The notes under the pieces are model-generated. The model saw nothing but the letters and a program-made list of their open reading frames with translations. It did not search any database and was not told where the DNA came from. From Clostridia bacterium (GTDB taxonomy: Bacteria; Bacillota; Clostridia; Oscillospirales; Acutalibacteraceae): a stretch of DNA of 17,189 bases. Each line of letters starts with the position of its first letter. The stretch's first letter is position 1. Positions 1 to 6,778 of the stretch are shown here, in pieces. Location: assembly GCA_900769775.1 (NCBI GenBank), contig CAAGHT010000012.1, positions 1 through 17,189 of the forward strand, written 5' to 3'. Made by a program: the position numbers and the translations under genes.

Positions 1-42
1 CCGAGATCTACACTCTTTCCCTACACGACGCTCTTCCGATCT
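1..42. other. Illumina TruSeq adapter left in the assembly
   Basis: The first 42 bases match the 3' part of the Illumina P5/TruSeq universal adapter, ending in the hallmark GCTCTTCCGATCT. They are not genomic. Genomic sequence begins at 43. Any reading frame crossing this junction, including the tetR frame, gains artificial residues. Confidence 0.98.
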
Positions 43-248
43 GTGACAACGTTATACAACTCGTTATCAAGCGTATCGAAGCTCTTTTTAAGGAGATCCT
101 CCTTATCCTTGAAATAACGGTAGATATAAGCTTCGTTAATATCCGTCCCGCTTACGATCGCTTTTGTAGTCGTCTTGTCCAACCCTTCGTTTGCAATGAC
201 CACGATCGTTCGGTCGATCAGGGTGGCGCAAACATTCTGACGTTTCAA
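43..248 (-). CDS. TetR/AcrR-family regulator, N-terminal part only
   Basis: This is a TetR-type DNA-binding domain cut off by the contig end. About 69 genuine residues remain; the next six in frame are encoded by adapter. The helix-turn-helix lies around residues 25-55 (TTKAIVSGTDINEAYIYRYF, then KDKEDLL), with the YRYF..KEDLL signature of the family. The start is TTG at 248, preceded by GGGGAG five bases upstream. The ligand-binding domain is missing, so the effector and target cannot be inferred. TetR genes usually control an adjacent transporter or efflux operon, which would lie to the left of the break. Its upstream region contains one of the inverted repeats that flank the recombinase, so its expression may depend on the orientation of that segment (inference). 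Confidence 0.88.
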
Positions 249-379
249 AAGTACTCCCCTTTCTAAAAAATTAAGTGTTTACTACAATTTACCGAACAAA
301 AAAAGCCGACTATCCCCATAAAGTCCGTGCTGTGCGGTATAGAAAGTAGGGAGAAATGGACTGCGGGGCTTCGACCTTT

Positions 380-405
380 AATCTTTCGCAGAGTTATCTC
401 ATCAA
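380..405 (-). repeat. Left 26-bp inverted repeat flanking the integrase
   Basis: This is a perfect reverse complement of 1765-1790. On the minus strand it reads TTGATGAGATAACTCT and then GCGAAAGATT. The flanks on both sides differ between the copies, so the shared block is sharply bounded. Inverted rather than direct orientation predicts inversion, not excision, of the 1.4-kb segment containing the recombinase. Confidence 0.95.
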
Positions 406-437
406 AGATAAGGTAAAACCGCTTAAATTGTAGGGTT

Positions 438-466
438 ATTCTAACACATGACGAACAAAAATACAA
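438..466 (-). promoter_or_regulatory. Candidate promoter pointing out of the repeat-bounded segment toward tetR
   Basis: On the minus strand there is TTGTAT, a 17-base spacer and TAGAAT. The -10 matches consensus at five of six bases and the -35 at three of six, so it is a moderate candidate. It lies inside the inverted-repeat segment and would read leftward through the left repeat into tetR. Inversion would move it to about 1704-1732 on the plus strand, facing the terminator at 1806-1839. Confidence 0.4.
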
Positions 467-593
467 GAGTTTTTTAAAATTTTTATATAAACGACAATGA
501 AAAATGTCGTATCAACTTCATTTTTATATGAATTAACAAATATTATCCGTCAAAAGAGCCGTCAGGCTTATATATAGTAAAGGAGAATTACAA

Positions 594-1697
594 ATGTCAA
601 GACGAGGAGAAAATATTTACAAAAGAAAAGACGGTCGATGGGAGGGACGCTTTATTAAAGAGCATGACCGTCACGGAAAGGTTAAATATGGTTATGTGTA
701 TGCTCGAAGCTACCGAGAAGTAAAGGAAAAGCTTTTTTGCGCAAGACAGAGCAAAGACAATGTCGGGCAGGATAAGCTATTCTTCGACTTTTATTGTGAT
801 GAATGGTTAACCGTTTCCAGAAACCGTATAAAAGAGTCAAGCTATGTGAAATATTATAACACGGTAAATCGCTATATAAAGCCGCATTTCAAAAGTCTTT
901 ACACAAAAGAAATTACAACACCAATCGTTGAGGACTTCAGCAACACTCTTTTGAAAGAGGGTCTATCCACAAAATCCGTTAAGGATATACTCATAATTCT
1001 GAAATCAATCCTTAAGTATTCCAGACGGACTTCGGATGAAGACATTAAAGAGATTGACATTATATTCCCAAAGGAGGCAAAGAAAGAAATGCGGGTTTTA
1101 TCTGTTGAAGAACAGAAACGTTTTGCCGAATTTTTGATGACTGATATTGATGATATAAAATTCGGGATATTGCTAGCGCTTTTAACCGGTATGAGAATAG
1201 GCGAGGTTTGTGCGCTCAGATGGGAAAATATTTCTCTTGAGCATAAGCTTATAAAGGTAAATAAAACTATGCAAAGGCTGCAGTGTCTTAACGAGGAGGA
1301 AGAGAGAAAAACTAAAATATCGGTCGATGAGGCCAAGAGTCAACATTCGATAAGACTAATACCTATGACCGAGACGGCTATACTTCTTTGTAAAGAGCGA
1401 TATTGCGGAAAAGAGAAGGCATTTGTTTTGACGGGAGAAGAGGAACGATTTATTGAGCCGAGAATGCTTCAATACCGATTTGCGCGGTATGCTAAAGAAT
1501 GTGGTCTTAGCGAGGTGCATTTTCATACTCTTAGACATACATTTGCAACAAGATGTGTTGAGGTAGGCTTTGAAATTAAATCACTCAGTGAAATTCTCGG
1601 TCATTCAAGCGCAAAAATCACTCTGGACCGATATGTTCATTCATCAATAGCTCTAAAGCGCGAAAATATGGAAAAGCTTGCGGCAGTCGGCCTTTAA
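594..1697 (+). CDS. Tyrosine recombinase / integrase
   Basis: A complete 367-aa site-specific recombinase of the Tn916/ICE-like class. An N-terminal AP2-like arm-binding segment (around residues 8-48, IYKRKDGRWEGRF) precedes a SAM-like core-binding domain (about 60-150) and a C-terminal catalytic domain. The catalytic set is complete: R201 in TGMRIGE, probable K248, H311-x2-R314 in HTLRH, H337 in LGHSS, and the nucleophile Y347. The start has a good AAAGGAG site. The gene is more AT-rich than the housekeeping genes around it, suggesting acquisition. It lies wholly inside perfect 26-bp inverted repeats, which are likely its own recombination sites (inference). No excisionase, relaxase or other ICE gene is nearby. 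The alternative is a remnant integrase of a lost element. Confidence 0.95.
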   Translation: MSRRGENIYKRKDGRWEGRFIKEHDRHGKVKYGYVYARSYREVKEKLFCARQSKDNVGQDKLFFDFYCDEWLTVSRNRIKESSYVKYYNTVNRYIKPHFKSLYTKEITTPIVEDFSNTLLKEGLSTKSVKDILIILKSILKYSRRTSDEDIKEIDIIFPKEAKKEMRVLSVEEQKRFAEFLMTDIDDIKFGILLALLTGMRIGEVCALRWENISLEHKLIKVNKTMQRLQCLNEEEERKTKISVDEAKSQHSIRLIPMTETAILLCKERYCGKEKAFVLTGEEERFIEPRMLQYRFARYAKECGLSEVHFHTLRHTFATRCVEVGFEIKSLSEILGHSSAKITLDRYVHSSIALKRENMEKLAAVGL

Positions 1698-1764
1698 GCC
1701 GTCAAAATCTCCGTCAAATTTTTAAAATTGCAAGAATTTTGCTTTTCTTTTCGACAGAGGAATA

Positions 1765-1790
1765 TTGATGAGATAACTCTGCGAAAGATT
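1765..1790 (+). repeat. Right 26-bp inverted repeat flanking the integrase
   Basis: Perfect inverted copy of 380-405, located 67 bases after the integrase stop and about 15-20 bases before a strong terminator. Identity ends abruptly on both sides. Confidence 0.95.
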
Positions 1791-1805
1791 TTACAAGTGC
1801 TAAAC

Positions 1806-1839
1806 AAAAAAGAACCGGCTTTTCGGCCGGTTCTTTTTA
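1806..1839. terminator. Intrinsic terminator, bidirectional
   Basis: AGAACCGGC (1811-1819) pairs with GCCGGTTCT (1826-1834) around a six-base loop, with A-runs before and T-runs after that extend the stem. It ends integrase transcription. Its position just outside the right inverted repeat would also stop any promoter flipped to that end. Confidence 0.9.
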
Positions 1840-1923
1840 AATTATCAGTTAGTGCATTGGTAGTTTTTGTAAATGCTCGGATAACAAATCTTATAGAAGG
1901 CGCTGGCGGTGTGGTTTATAGCT

Positions 1924-1951
1924 TTGACTTTTCTTTTTCAAGTATTATAGT
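1924..1951 (+). promoter_or_regulatory. Possible promoter for a very short transcript
   Basis: TTGACT, 16 bases, TATAGT, followed only about 35 bases later by the terminator hairpin at 1984-2012 and no rightward gene. It could make an RNA of roughly 55 nt. The rest of the 1698-2014 interval beyond the repeat and terminators shows nothing I recognise. Confidence 0.25.
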
Positions 1952-1983
1952 AGGCCCTCTGTCCTGAAACCTGTACAGAAAAT

Positions 1984-2012
1984 AAAAATGGTTGGCTTTG
2001 CCAACCATTTTT
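1984..2012. terminator. Terminator of the ruvX operon, bidirectional
   Basis: A 13-bp stem (1984-1996 with 2000-2012, core ATGGTTGGC/GCCAACCAT) around a three-base loop, with A-run and T-run ends. It lies two bases beyond the ruvX stop codon. Confidence 0.9.
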
Positions 2013-2014
2013 GT

Positions 2015-2434
2015 TTATTTCATATTTTTTCTGAATCTGAGGTAGTCCTCGAGTATCATAACGGCGGCGACGGCGTCGACCGTTTCCTTTCGCTTTTTAC
2101 CACGGGTGTTTGTATAATTAAGAGCGGTGTGTGCCGAAACGGTAGTGCAGCGTTCATCCCAAAGCACTGTTTCTATGCCGCTTTTTTCTTCTATTTTCAT
2201 TGCGATTGCGGCACACTCCTCTGCACGGGAGCCCTCACTGCCGTCCATATTCTTGGGGTGTCCGACTACGATAAGCTCCGCCTCAAGCTCCGCGGCCTTG
2301 TTAGCAACCTTTTCTATAAGTCGCTCCTCGTTATATTCGGTTATTACCTCTCTCGGAAAAGCAAAGGACTCGCTCTCATCCGAAAGAGCGATACCTGTTC
2401 TAGCCTTGCCGAGGTCTACCGACATTATTTTCAT
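2015..2434 (-). CDS. ruvX: Putative pre-16S rRNA nuclease / Holliday junction resolvase YqgF (RuvX)
   Basis: A 139-aa protein of normal family length with an RNase H-like fold. It has the N-terminal DLGKARTGIALSD motif (catalytic D7), then VVGHPKNMDGSEG, then LWDERCTT with the conserved Glu, and finally the C-terminal VDAVAAVMIL with the last acidic residue. In the family this enzyme processes the 5' end of 16S rRNA, and it was earlier named for resolvase activity. Its ATG overlaps the stop of the upstream histidine phosphatase gene by one base (TGATG), so the two are probably translationally coupled. It is followed directly by a strong terminator. Confidence 0.95.
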   Translation of the reverse strand: MKIMSVDLGKARTGIALSDESESFAFPREVITEYNEERLIEKVANKAAELEAELIVVGHPKNMDGSEGSRAEECAAIAMKIEEKSGIETVLWDERCTTVSAHTALNYTNTRGKKRKETVDAVAAVMILEDYLRFRKNMK

Positions 2435-3096
2435 CAGCTTTTCTCCTTTACTGAAAGCAATCTGCTCGTTCTGCGAAGCTCCTCGGGCAGATGTCTGTCA
2501 TCGTTTGCAAATTCTATATGGTAACCATTTTCATCCTTAATTATAAGGGATACGGCAGTGTTGCGCGACCAAGGAGTATAACAAAGCTCATCAATGCTAC
2601 CGTAAATAAGACGACAAAAAAGGGTTCGCAAAGCGGCTCCGTGAGAAGCAATAAGCACCGTTTTACCCTCGTTATCGGGGTCGGTCGCTATCTTTTCGAG
2701 TCCCTGCCACATTCTTTCATAAACCTCTCGCATACTCTCCCCCTTTTCGGGAGCAAAATCGTAAAGGCGGTTATCCCATATGTCATAAAAATCCGGGTGT
2801 TTTTGTTCTATTTCGGCAAATGGCATACCGTCGATAACCCCTGCGTTAATTTCGGCAAAAAGAGGCTCCTTTATTACCTCGATACCCTTACCGTCTACAG
2901 CGGCTTTTGCCGTTTTATAGGCGCGGATAAGGGGCGAAGAATAGGCTTTATCTATATGAATTTCGGAGAAGCGCTTTTTTAAAAACATAAGCTGCGCTTT
3001 TCCGTCCTCACTTATGTCGCAATCGGTATGGCCCTGAAAGGCCTTTTTGCGGTTTCCTGCCGCTTCACAGTGTCTAACTAAATATATTTTAACCAA
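2434..3096 (-). CDS. Histidine phosphatase (phosphoglycerate mutase-like) family protein
   Basis: About 220 aa. It has the branch-1 histidine phosphatase signature LVRHCEAAGN at the N terminus (R8-H9; Cys replaces the usual Gly of RHGE) and the second catalytic His in ASHGAALR. The substrate is not evident; family members include cofactor-dependent mutases, alpha-ribazole phosphatases and broad phosphatases. I choose the TTG start at 3096 because GAGGTG lies six bases upstream and the family motif then begins at residue 6. The upstream in-frame ATG at 3114 has no ribosome site and lies at about the transcription start predicted from the promoter at 3119-3147. It is first in a two-gene unit with ruvX. 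Confidence 0.9.
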   Translation of the reverse strand: MVKIYLVRHCEAAGNRKKAFQGHTDCDISEDGKAQLMFLKKRFSEIHIDKAYSSPLIRAYKTAKAAVDGKGIEVIKEPLFAEINAGVIDGMPFAEIEQKHPDFYDIWDNRLYDFAPEKGESMREVYERMWQGLEKIATDPDNEGKTVLIASHGAALRTLFCRLIYGSIDELCYTPWSRNTAVSLIIKDENGYHIEFANDDRHLPEELRRTSRLLSVKEKS

Positions 3097-3118
3097 TTTA
3101 TGCACCTCGCACATATAG

Positions 3119-3147
3119 AGTATATACTATCTTTTGTTTTTTTACAA
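3119..3147 (-). promoter_or_regulatory. Sigma-A promoter for the histidine phosphatase-ruvX unit
   Basis: On the minus strand TTGTAA, 17 bases, TATACT. It predicts a start near 3112, just upstream of the GAGGTG site at 3103-3108, and therefore supports the TTG start at 3096. Confidence 0.65.
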
Positions 3148-3157
3148 GGTAGAACTA

Positions 3158-3186
3158 TTGAAAAATTCGACAAAAAGTGTTATGAT
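3158..3186 (+). promoter_or_regulatory. Sigma-A promoter for the PTS IIC-nth-tcdA operon
   Basis: TTGAAA, an exact 17-base spacer, TATGAT. The start site would be near 3193, about 20 bases ahead of the PTS gene. It is back to back with the leftward promoter at 3119-3147. Confidence 0.75.
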
Positions 3187-3213
3187 TTAAGACAAATAAT
3201 CATTGAGGTGATA

Positions 3214-4254
3214 ATGGTGATTAAAAAATATCTGAACCGACTTTTTATTGACGGACTGTCCGGTATGGCATCGGGTCTTTTTGCTACCCTGATTATAGGT
3301 ACCATTATAGCGCAGGTAGGTAACCTTATCGGCGGCACTGTTGGCACCTATCTCATTGCCATCGGCGGCTTTGCAAAGACCATTACAGGTGCAGGAATCG
3401 GTGTAGGCGTGGCAGCAAGGCTCGGCGCTTCTCCCCTCGTTACCGTTTCTGCGGCAGTTGCCGGTCTTATCGGTGCTTTCCCGACTATTGCAAAGGCTTC
3501 CTTTGCTATGGGCGCTCCCGGTGAGCCTCTCGGCGCTTTTGTTGCCGCTTATGTTGCGATTGAGCTTGGTTCTCTTGTTTCGGGCAGAACTAAGGTTGAT
3601 ATTATCGTAACTCCCCTCGTGTCAATTCTTACGGGCGGTGTTGCAGGTCTTTTCCTCGGCAAGCCCATCTCGGCATTTATGGCAGGCATCGGAGAGATTG
3701 TAAACTTTGGTGTTGAGCAGCAGCCCCTGCTTTGCGGAATTATCGTATCGGTAGTTATGGGTATTGCGCTTACTCTTCCCATCTCCTCTGCAGCTATCGG
3801 AATTTCACTCAAGCTTTCGGGTCTTGCGGCAGGTGCTGCCGTTGCAGGCTGCTGTGCTAATATGATTGGCTTTGCTATTGCATCCTACCGTGAAAACAAG
3901 GTTGGCGGACTTATCTCTCAGGGTGTCGGAACCTCTATGCTCCAGATGCCCAATATCGTTCGCAAGCCGATAATCTGGCTTCCTGCAATAATTGCTTCGG
4001 CAATTACCGGACCTATCTCCTCTGCCGTTTTAGGTATGGTTTCTACTCCCACCGGCTCGGGTATGGGTACTGCGGGACTTGTTGGTCCTATTGAAACATA
4101 TTTCGCAATGACCGCTGCCGGCAGCTCGGCAGGCATTGCTCTGCTTGAAATTGCCGCTGTTCATTTTGTTCTCCCCGGCATTATCGCTCTCGGAGTCTGC
4201 GAGGGTATGAGAAAGCTCGGTTGGATTAAAAACGGCGATATGAAACTCCGCTGA
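3214..4254 (+). CDS. PTS transporter subunit IIC, PfoR-like
   Basis: A polytopic membrane protein of about 346 aa matching the PTS_EIIC_2 / PfoR family. The opening KKYLNRLFIDGLSGMASGLF is characteristic, followed by about eight to ten Gly/Ala-rich hydrophobic segments, and the C-terminal half contains a conserved-looking TPTGSGMGTAGLVGP. It has no IIA or IIB domain and none is nearby, so the substrate is unknown; the family name comes from a clostridial protein first described as a toxin regulator. I start at ATG 3214, but GTG 3217 has better spacing (six bases) from GAGGTG at 3205-3210. An upstream start at 3100 would precede the promoter and is unlikely. Its stop overlaps the nth ATG by one base. 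Confidence 0.88.
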   Translation: MVIKKYLNRLFIDGLSGMASGLFATLIIGTIIAQVGNLIGGTVGTYLIAIGGFAKTITGAGIGVGVAARLGASPLVTVSAAVAGLIGAFPTIAKASFAMGAPGEPLGAFVAAYVAIELGSLVSGRTKVDIIVTPLVSILTGGVAGLFLGKPISAFMAGIGEIVNFGVEQQPLLCGIIVSVVMGIALTLPISSAAIGISLKLSGLAAGAAVAGCCANMIGFAIASYRENKVGGLISQGVGTSMLQMPNIVRKPIIWLPAIIASAITGPISSAVLGMVSTPTGSGMGTAGLVGPIETYFAMTAAGSSAGIALLEIAAVHFVLPGIIALGVCEGMRKLGWIKNGDMKLR

Positions 4255-4886
4255 TGACTAAAAAGGAACGCGCCGCCGCGGCAGTAGAGCTTTTAAAGGC
4301 TGAATACCCCGACGCTATCTGCTCCCTTGATTACAGCGATCCCTTTCAGCTGCTCTGTGCTACAAGGCTCTCGGCACAGTGTACCGATGCGAGAGTTAAT
4401 ATGGTGACGCCTGCTCTGTTCGATGAGTTCCCGACGGCTAAGGCTATGGCAGAGGCTCCGCTCGAGCGTGTCGAGGAGCTTATTGCCTCCTGCGGCCTTT
4501 ACAAGACCAAGGCAAAGGACCTTATCGGTATTGGCAAGGGAATCACCGAGCGCTTTGACGGTAAAGTGCCCGACACAATAGAGGCGCTGACAAGCCTTCC
4601 CGGTGTTGGCAGAAAGACAGCAAACCTCGTTGTAGGGGATGTTTACGGCAAGCCTGCCGTTGTAACCGACACTCATTTTATCCGAATTGTAAACAGAATA
4701 GGGCTTACCGATAAAACCGAGCCCTTTAAGGTTGAGCGTGAGCTTCGCGCCCTGCTTGACCCCTCGGAATCTAATAATTTCTGCCACAGAACGGTCCTTC
4801 ACGGCAGAGCGGTTTGCACCGCGAGACGCGCTTTTTGCGAAAAGTGTGTGCTCTCTGATATTTGTAAAAAGGTAAAGGTAAAATGA
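4254..4886 (+). CDS. nth: Endonuclease III
   Basis: A 210-aa bifunctional DNA glycosylase/AP lyase of base-excision repair that removes oxidised pyrimidines. It has the helix-hairpin-helix LPGVGRKTA with catalytic Lys121, Asp139 in VTDTHF, and the C-terminal 4Fe-4S cluster C188-x6-C195-x2-C198-x5-C204. Length is normal. It overlaps the preceding PTS gene by one base (TGATG) and the following tcdA by four (ATGA), showing tight coupling in a three-gene operon. Confidence 0.97.
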   Translation: MTKKERAAAAVELLKAEYPDAICSLDYSDPFQLLCATRLSAQCTDARVNMVTPALFDEFPTAKAMAEAPLERVEELIASCGLYKTKAKDLIGIGKGITERFDGKVPDTIEALTSLPGVGRKTANLVVGDVYGKPAVVTDTHFIRIVNRIGLTDKTEPFKVERELRALLDPSESNNFCHRTVLHGRAVCTARRAFCEKCVLSDICKKVKVK

Positions 4887-5593
4887 CGGCTGATTTTTAT
4901 TCAAGAACCGAGGCTCTCCTCGGAAAAGAGGCAGTTCTAAAGCTTAAAAATGCCCGCGTTGCCGTTTTTGGCGCAGGCGGAGTCGGCTCGGCGGCTATTG
5001 AGGCTCTCGTCCGCAGCGGAGTCGGCAGTGTTGATATTTTCGACCACGACACAATTTCTCCCTCTAACCTTAACCGCCAGCTTATGACCGACAGCACAAA
5101 TATCGGCAAAGAGAAGGCGGCTGAGGCGGCAAAAAGAGCCTCGCTCATTAACCCCGAGGGTAATTTTACGGCGCACTGTCTTTTTTATCTGCCCGATACG
5201 GCAGAGAGGGTTGACCTTTCGGCTTATGATTATATAATCGATGCGGTCGACACTCTGACGGCAAAGCTGCTCCTTGTAGAGCGGGCAAAGGCGGCAGGAG
5301 TGCCGATAATTTCCTGCCTCGGCACGGGAAATAAGACCGATATCACAAGGCTCAGGGTTTCGGACATTAAAAAGACCGAAATATGTCCCCTCGCCCGCAG
5401 AATGAGGAAGGAGCTTCGTGAGCGAGAAATCGATGAGCTTCTCTGCGTATGGTCGGACGAAAATCCCTTTTTTGCCGATGATACAGGCGAGCTTAAGGGT
5501 AATCGTCCTGCTCCTGCAAGCGCCATATTTGTTCCTGCCGCGGCAGGAATTCTCCTCGCACGCGAGGTTATTACACACATTGTCGGCAAATAA
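4883..5593 (+). CDS. tcdA: tRNA threonylcarbamoyladenosine dehydratase (TcdA/CsdL)
   Basis: A 236-aa ThiF/MoeB/HesA-superfamily protein. The nucleotide-binding loop GAGGVGS is at residues 30-36, the DHDTISPSNLNRQ element follows at about 54-66, and IDAVDTLTAK around 100. The motif spread and length fit TcdA, which uses ATP to convert t6A37 of tRNA to its cyclic form, rather than ThiF or MoeB. The start overlaps the nth stop by four bases. Strong similarity to other E1-like enzymes leaves a small chance of another sulfur-carrier adenylyltransferase role. Confidence 0.9.
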   Translation: MTADFYSRTEALLGKEAVLKLKNARVAVFGAGGVGSAAIEALVRSGVGSVDIFDHDTISPSNLNRQLMTDSTNIGKEKAAEAAKRASLINPEGNFTAHCLFYLPDTAERVDLSAYDYIIDAVDTLTAKLLLVERAKAAGVPIISCLGTGNKTDITRLRVSDIKKTEICPLARRMRKELREREIDELLCVWSDENPFFADDTGELKGNRPAPASAIFVPAAAGILLAREVITHIVGK

Positions 5594-5611
5594 ATTTAAA
5601 CGAGATGCTTT

Positions 5612-6383
5612 ATGAATAATTATCATTTCTTTATTGAGGATAACATTTGGTTTTTACGCGACCTTAACCGCGAGCAGCCCGCTTCAATTTTTTGACCACC
5701 CTTATACCGCAATGCTCAAAAGGCTTCACGAAAAGTTCGGCATGAAGGTACAGCTTGATATTTTTATTGAGACCGAGGGCTTTTCCCTTGCGGATATGAC
5801 CGATAAATATAAGGCAGAGTGGCAGGCAAATGCCGATTGGCTCTGATTCGGCTTTCACTCGCGCACCGAGTTCCCCGGAGACCTCTACCTTAACGCTACC
5901 TATGATGAGGTTTATAAGGACTGCGTTGAAACCCACCGCCAGATTGAAAGATTTGCAGGAAAAGAGTGTTTGAGCCTCTATACCTCAATTCATTTTGGCA
6001 CCATTTCAAAAGAGGGTATGCGTGCAATACGCGACTGTGGCATTAAGGGAATTATCGACCTTTTCGCCTTCGAGGGTCAGGATAATCTCGCCTTCGGTGT
6101 AAAGTTTGATGATACGGCAGAGCCTTATACCTTTGATAAGGAAACCGACCTTTACTATTATTACAACGATATGGTAATCAATCTTTATAAGCTCGATGAG
6201 ATTGATGAGTTTATGGCAAAGATTCCAAAAAAACCGCTTTATGTTGTTATGATTCATGAGCAGTATTTCTTCCCCTTCTACGAGGCATATCAGCCCGACT
6301 ACGAAGAGAAGCTCCGTAAGGTATTCACCATTTTAGAAAACCGCGGTGCAAAATCTGTACTGCTTCACGAAATTACAAAATAA
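5612..6383 (+). pseudogene. Broken polysaccharide-deacetylase-like gene
   Basis: A single protein of about 256 residues can be rebuilt only across two lesions. It starts at ATG 5612 (NNYHFFIEDNIWFLRDL) and meets a premature TGA after a run of six T at 5688-5693. Five T would keep frame and give ASIFDHPYTAML. The next frame runs to an in-frame TGA at 5844-5846, in ADWL-stop-FGFHSRTEFPGDLY, and then continues intact to TAA at 6381-6383. The reconstructed protein resembles hypothetical proteins with a deacetylase/NodB-like barrel, judging by the aromatic-rich IHFGT, GIIDLF and VMIHEQYFF segments; this family call is from memory and moderate. It lies 18 bases after tcdA and ends just before a terminator. 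Either lesion could be a sequencing error, but two make real decay more likely. Confidence 0.75.
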
Positions 6384-6388
6384 AAATT

Positions 6389-6420
6389 AAAAGAGTGACC
6401 GAAATGGTCACTCTTTTTTT
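6389..6420. terminator. Terminator hairpin, copy 1 of an identical pair
   Basis: AAAAGAGTGACC pairs with GGTCACTCTTTT around the loop GAAAT, followed by a seven-T run. It serves the rightward broken gene and the leftward XRE gene. Bases 6389-6419 are identical, in the same orientation, to 6973-7003 (31 bp). Confidence 0.92.
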
Positions 6421-6658
6421 ATTCAAATAATTTATCAATGCTTATGCAGAGTATCTCAGCAATCGCTTTTATTTCTTTATCGGTTACTGCTCTGATTTGT
6501 CCTTCAAGCTTTGAATAGCTTGTAGGATTTATATCAACACCCAATGTCTGCATTTTAGAAATAAAATCTTTTTGAGAAATGCCCTTTTCTTTTCTGAGCT
6601 CTTCCACTCTCTTGCCAATCATATTACAATCTCCGTATGGCTTCTTGCGAATTTTCAT
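6419..6658 (-). CDS. XRE-family helix-turn-helix regulator
   Basis: 79 aa, essentially one Cro/C1-type HTH domain. The helices run from about residue 13 (MIGKRVEELRKEKGIS, then QKDFISKM) through YSKLEGQIRAVTDKEI to ICISIDKLF at the C terminus. The start at 6658 is supported by GAGGTGGAG immediately upstream; the internal ATG at residue 13 has no ribosome site. It has no second domain, so it is probably a simple repressor acting as a dimer. It is divergent from the 54-aa gene at 6779. The 120 bases between them are AT-rich and carry repeated GAATTAT half-sites, the likely operators. A phage-type or toxin-antitoxin-type regulator are both possible. Confidence 0.92.
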   Translation of the reverse strand: MKIRKKPYGDCNMIGKRVEELRKEKGISQKDFISKMQTLGVDINPTSYSKLEGQIRAVTDKEIKAIAEILCISIDKLFE

Positions 6659-6684
6659 TTCTCCACCTCTTTTATATTCTTTAC

Positions 6685-6758
6685 GAGAATTATAAAAGAG
6701 ATTCTCATTGACATAATTCCAAATTAGAATTATAATAAAATAATTCCAAAAAAGAATT
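6685..6758. promoter_or_regulatory. Operator region with three inverted repeats
   Basis: Three dyads are visible: GAGAAT/ATTCTC (6685-6690, 6701-6706), ATAATTC/GAATTAT with a seven-base spacer (6713-6719, 6727-6733), and AATTC/GAATT with a seven-base spacer (6742-6746, 6754-6758). The last two share the form AATTC-N7-GAATT, expected for a dimeric XRE repressor. A TATAAT on the minus strand (6689-6694) could serve the XRE gene itself and lies in the first dyad. Confidence 0.6.
6708..6736 (+). promoter_or_regulatory. Perfect consensus sigma-A promoter
   Basis: TTGACA, exactly 17 bases, TATAAT: a full consensus match. The spacer is almost entirely the operator dyad 6713-6733, so a bound regulator would block RNA polymerase. 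It drives the 54-aa gene at 6779. Confidence 0.85.
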
Positions 6759-6778
6759 TTGTAGAAAGAAGGATAATT

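Larger units (their letters stand above)
249..593. other. Intergenic region between tetR and integrase
   Basis: These 345 AT-rich bases hold no gene I recognise. They contain the left inverted repeat (380-405) and a candidate leftward promoter (438-466). A leftward-transcript hairpin pairs AGTCC/GGACT (322-326 with 358-362) and CCCC/GGGG (314-317 with 365-368); it lies ahead of a T-run in the tetR direction and could be an attenuator, though this is weak. A small inverted repeat ACGACA/TGTCGT (491-496/505-510) lies ahead of the integrase and may be a regulator or recombinase site. The motif CGAACAAAAA occurs twice (about 292-301 and 452-461). The integrase ribosome site AAAGGAG lies close to its ATG. 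Confidence 0.6.

Noticed and set aside
263..466. 67-aa leftward frame, and the 79-aa rightward frame at 1728-1967, which share the peptide DEITLRKI
   Set aside because: The shared peptide comes only from the 26-bp inverted repeat. Neither frame has a ribosome site or recognisable protein, and the second reads through a terminator hairpin.
594..1697. Integrase of the prophage at 9-17 kb
   Set aside because: About 7 kb of ordinary host genes with their own promoters and terminators lie between, and no matching direct repeat is seen near 8.9-9.1 kb.
380..1790. attL/attR of an integrated element
   Set aside because: Integration gives direct repeats; these are inverted. Only the integrase lies between them, with no cargo, relaxase or excisionase.
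1988..2524. Long rightward frames (178 and 137 aa) over ruvX
   Set aside because: They are shadows of the strongly supported leftward ruvX gene, with no ribosome site and low-complexity Ser/Phe-rich products.
5688..5846. Programmed frameshift or TGA recoding in the deacetylase-like gene
   Set aside because: There is no slippery heptamer with a following pseudoknot and no SECIS-like structure that I can see. Two independent lesions are better explained by decay or base errors.
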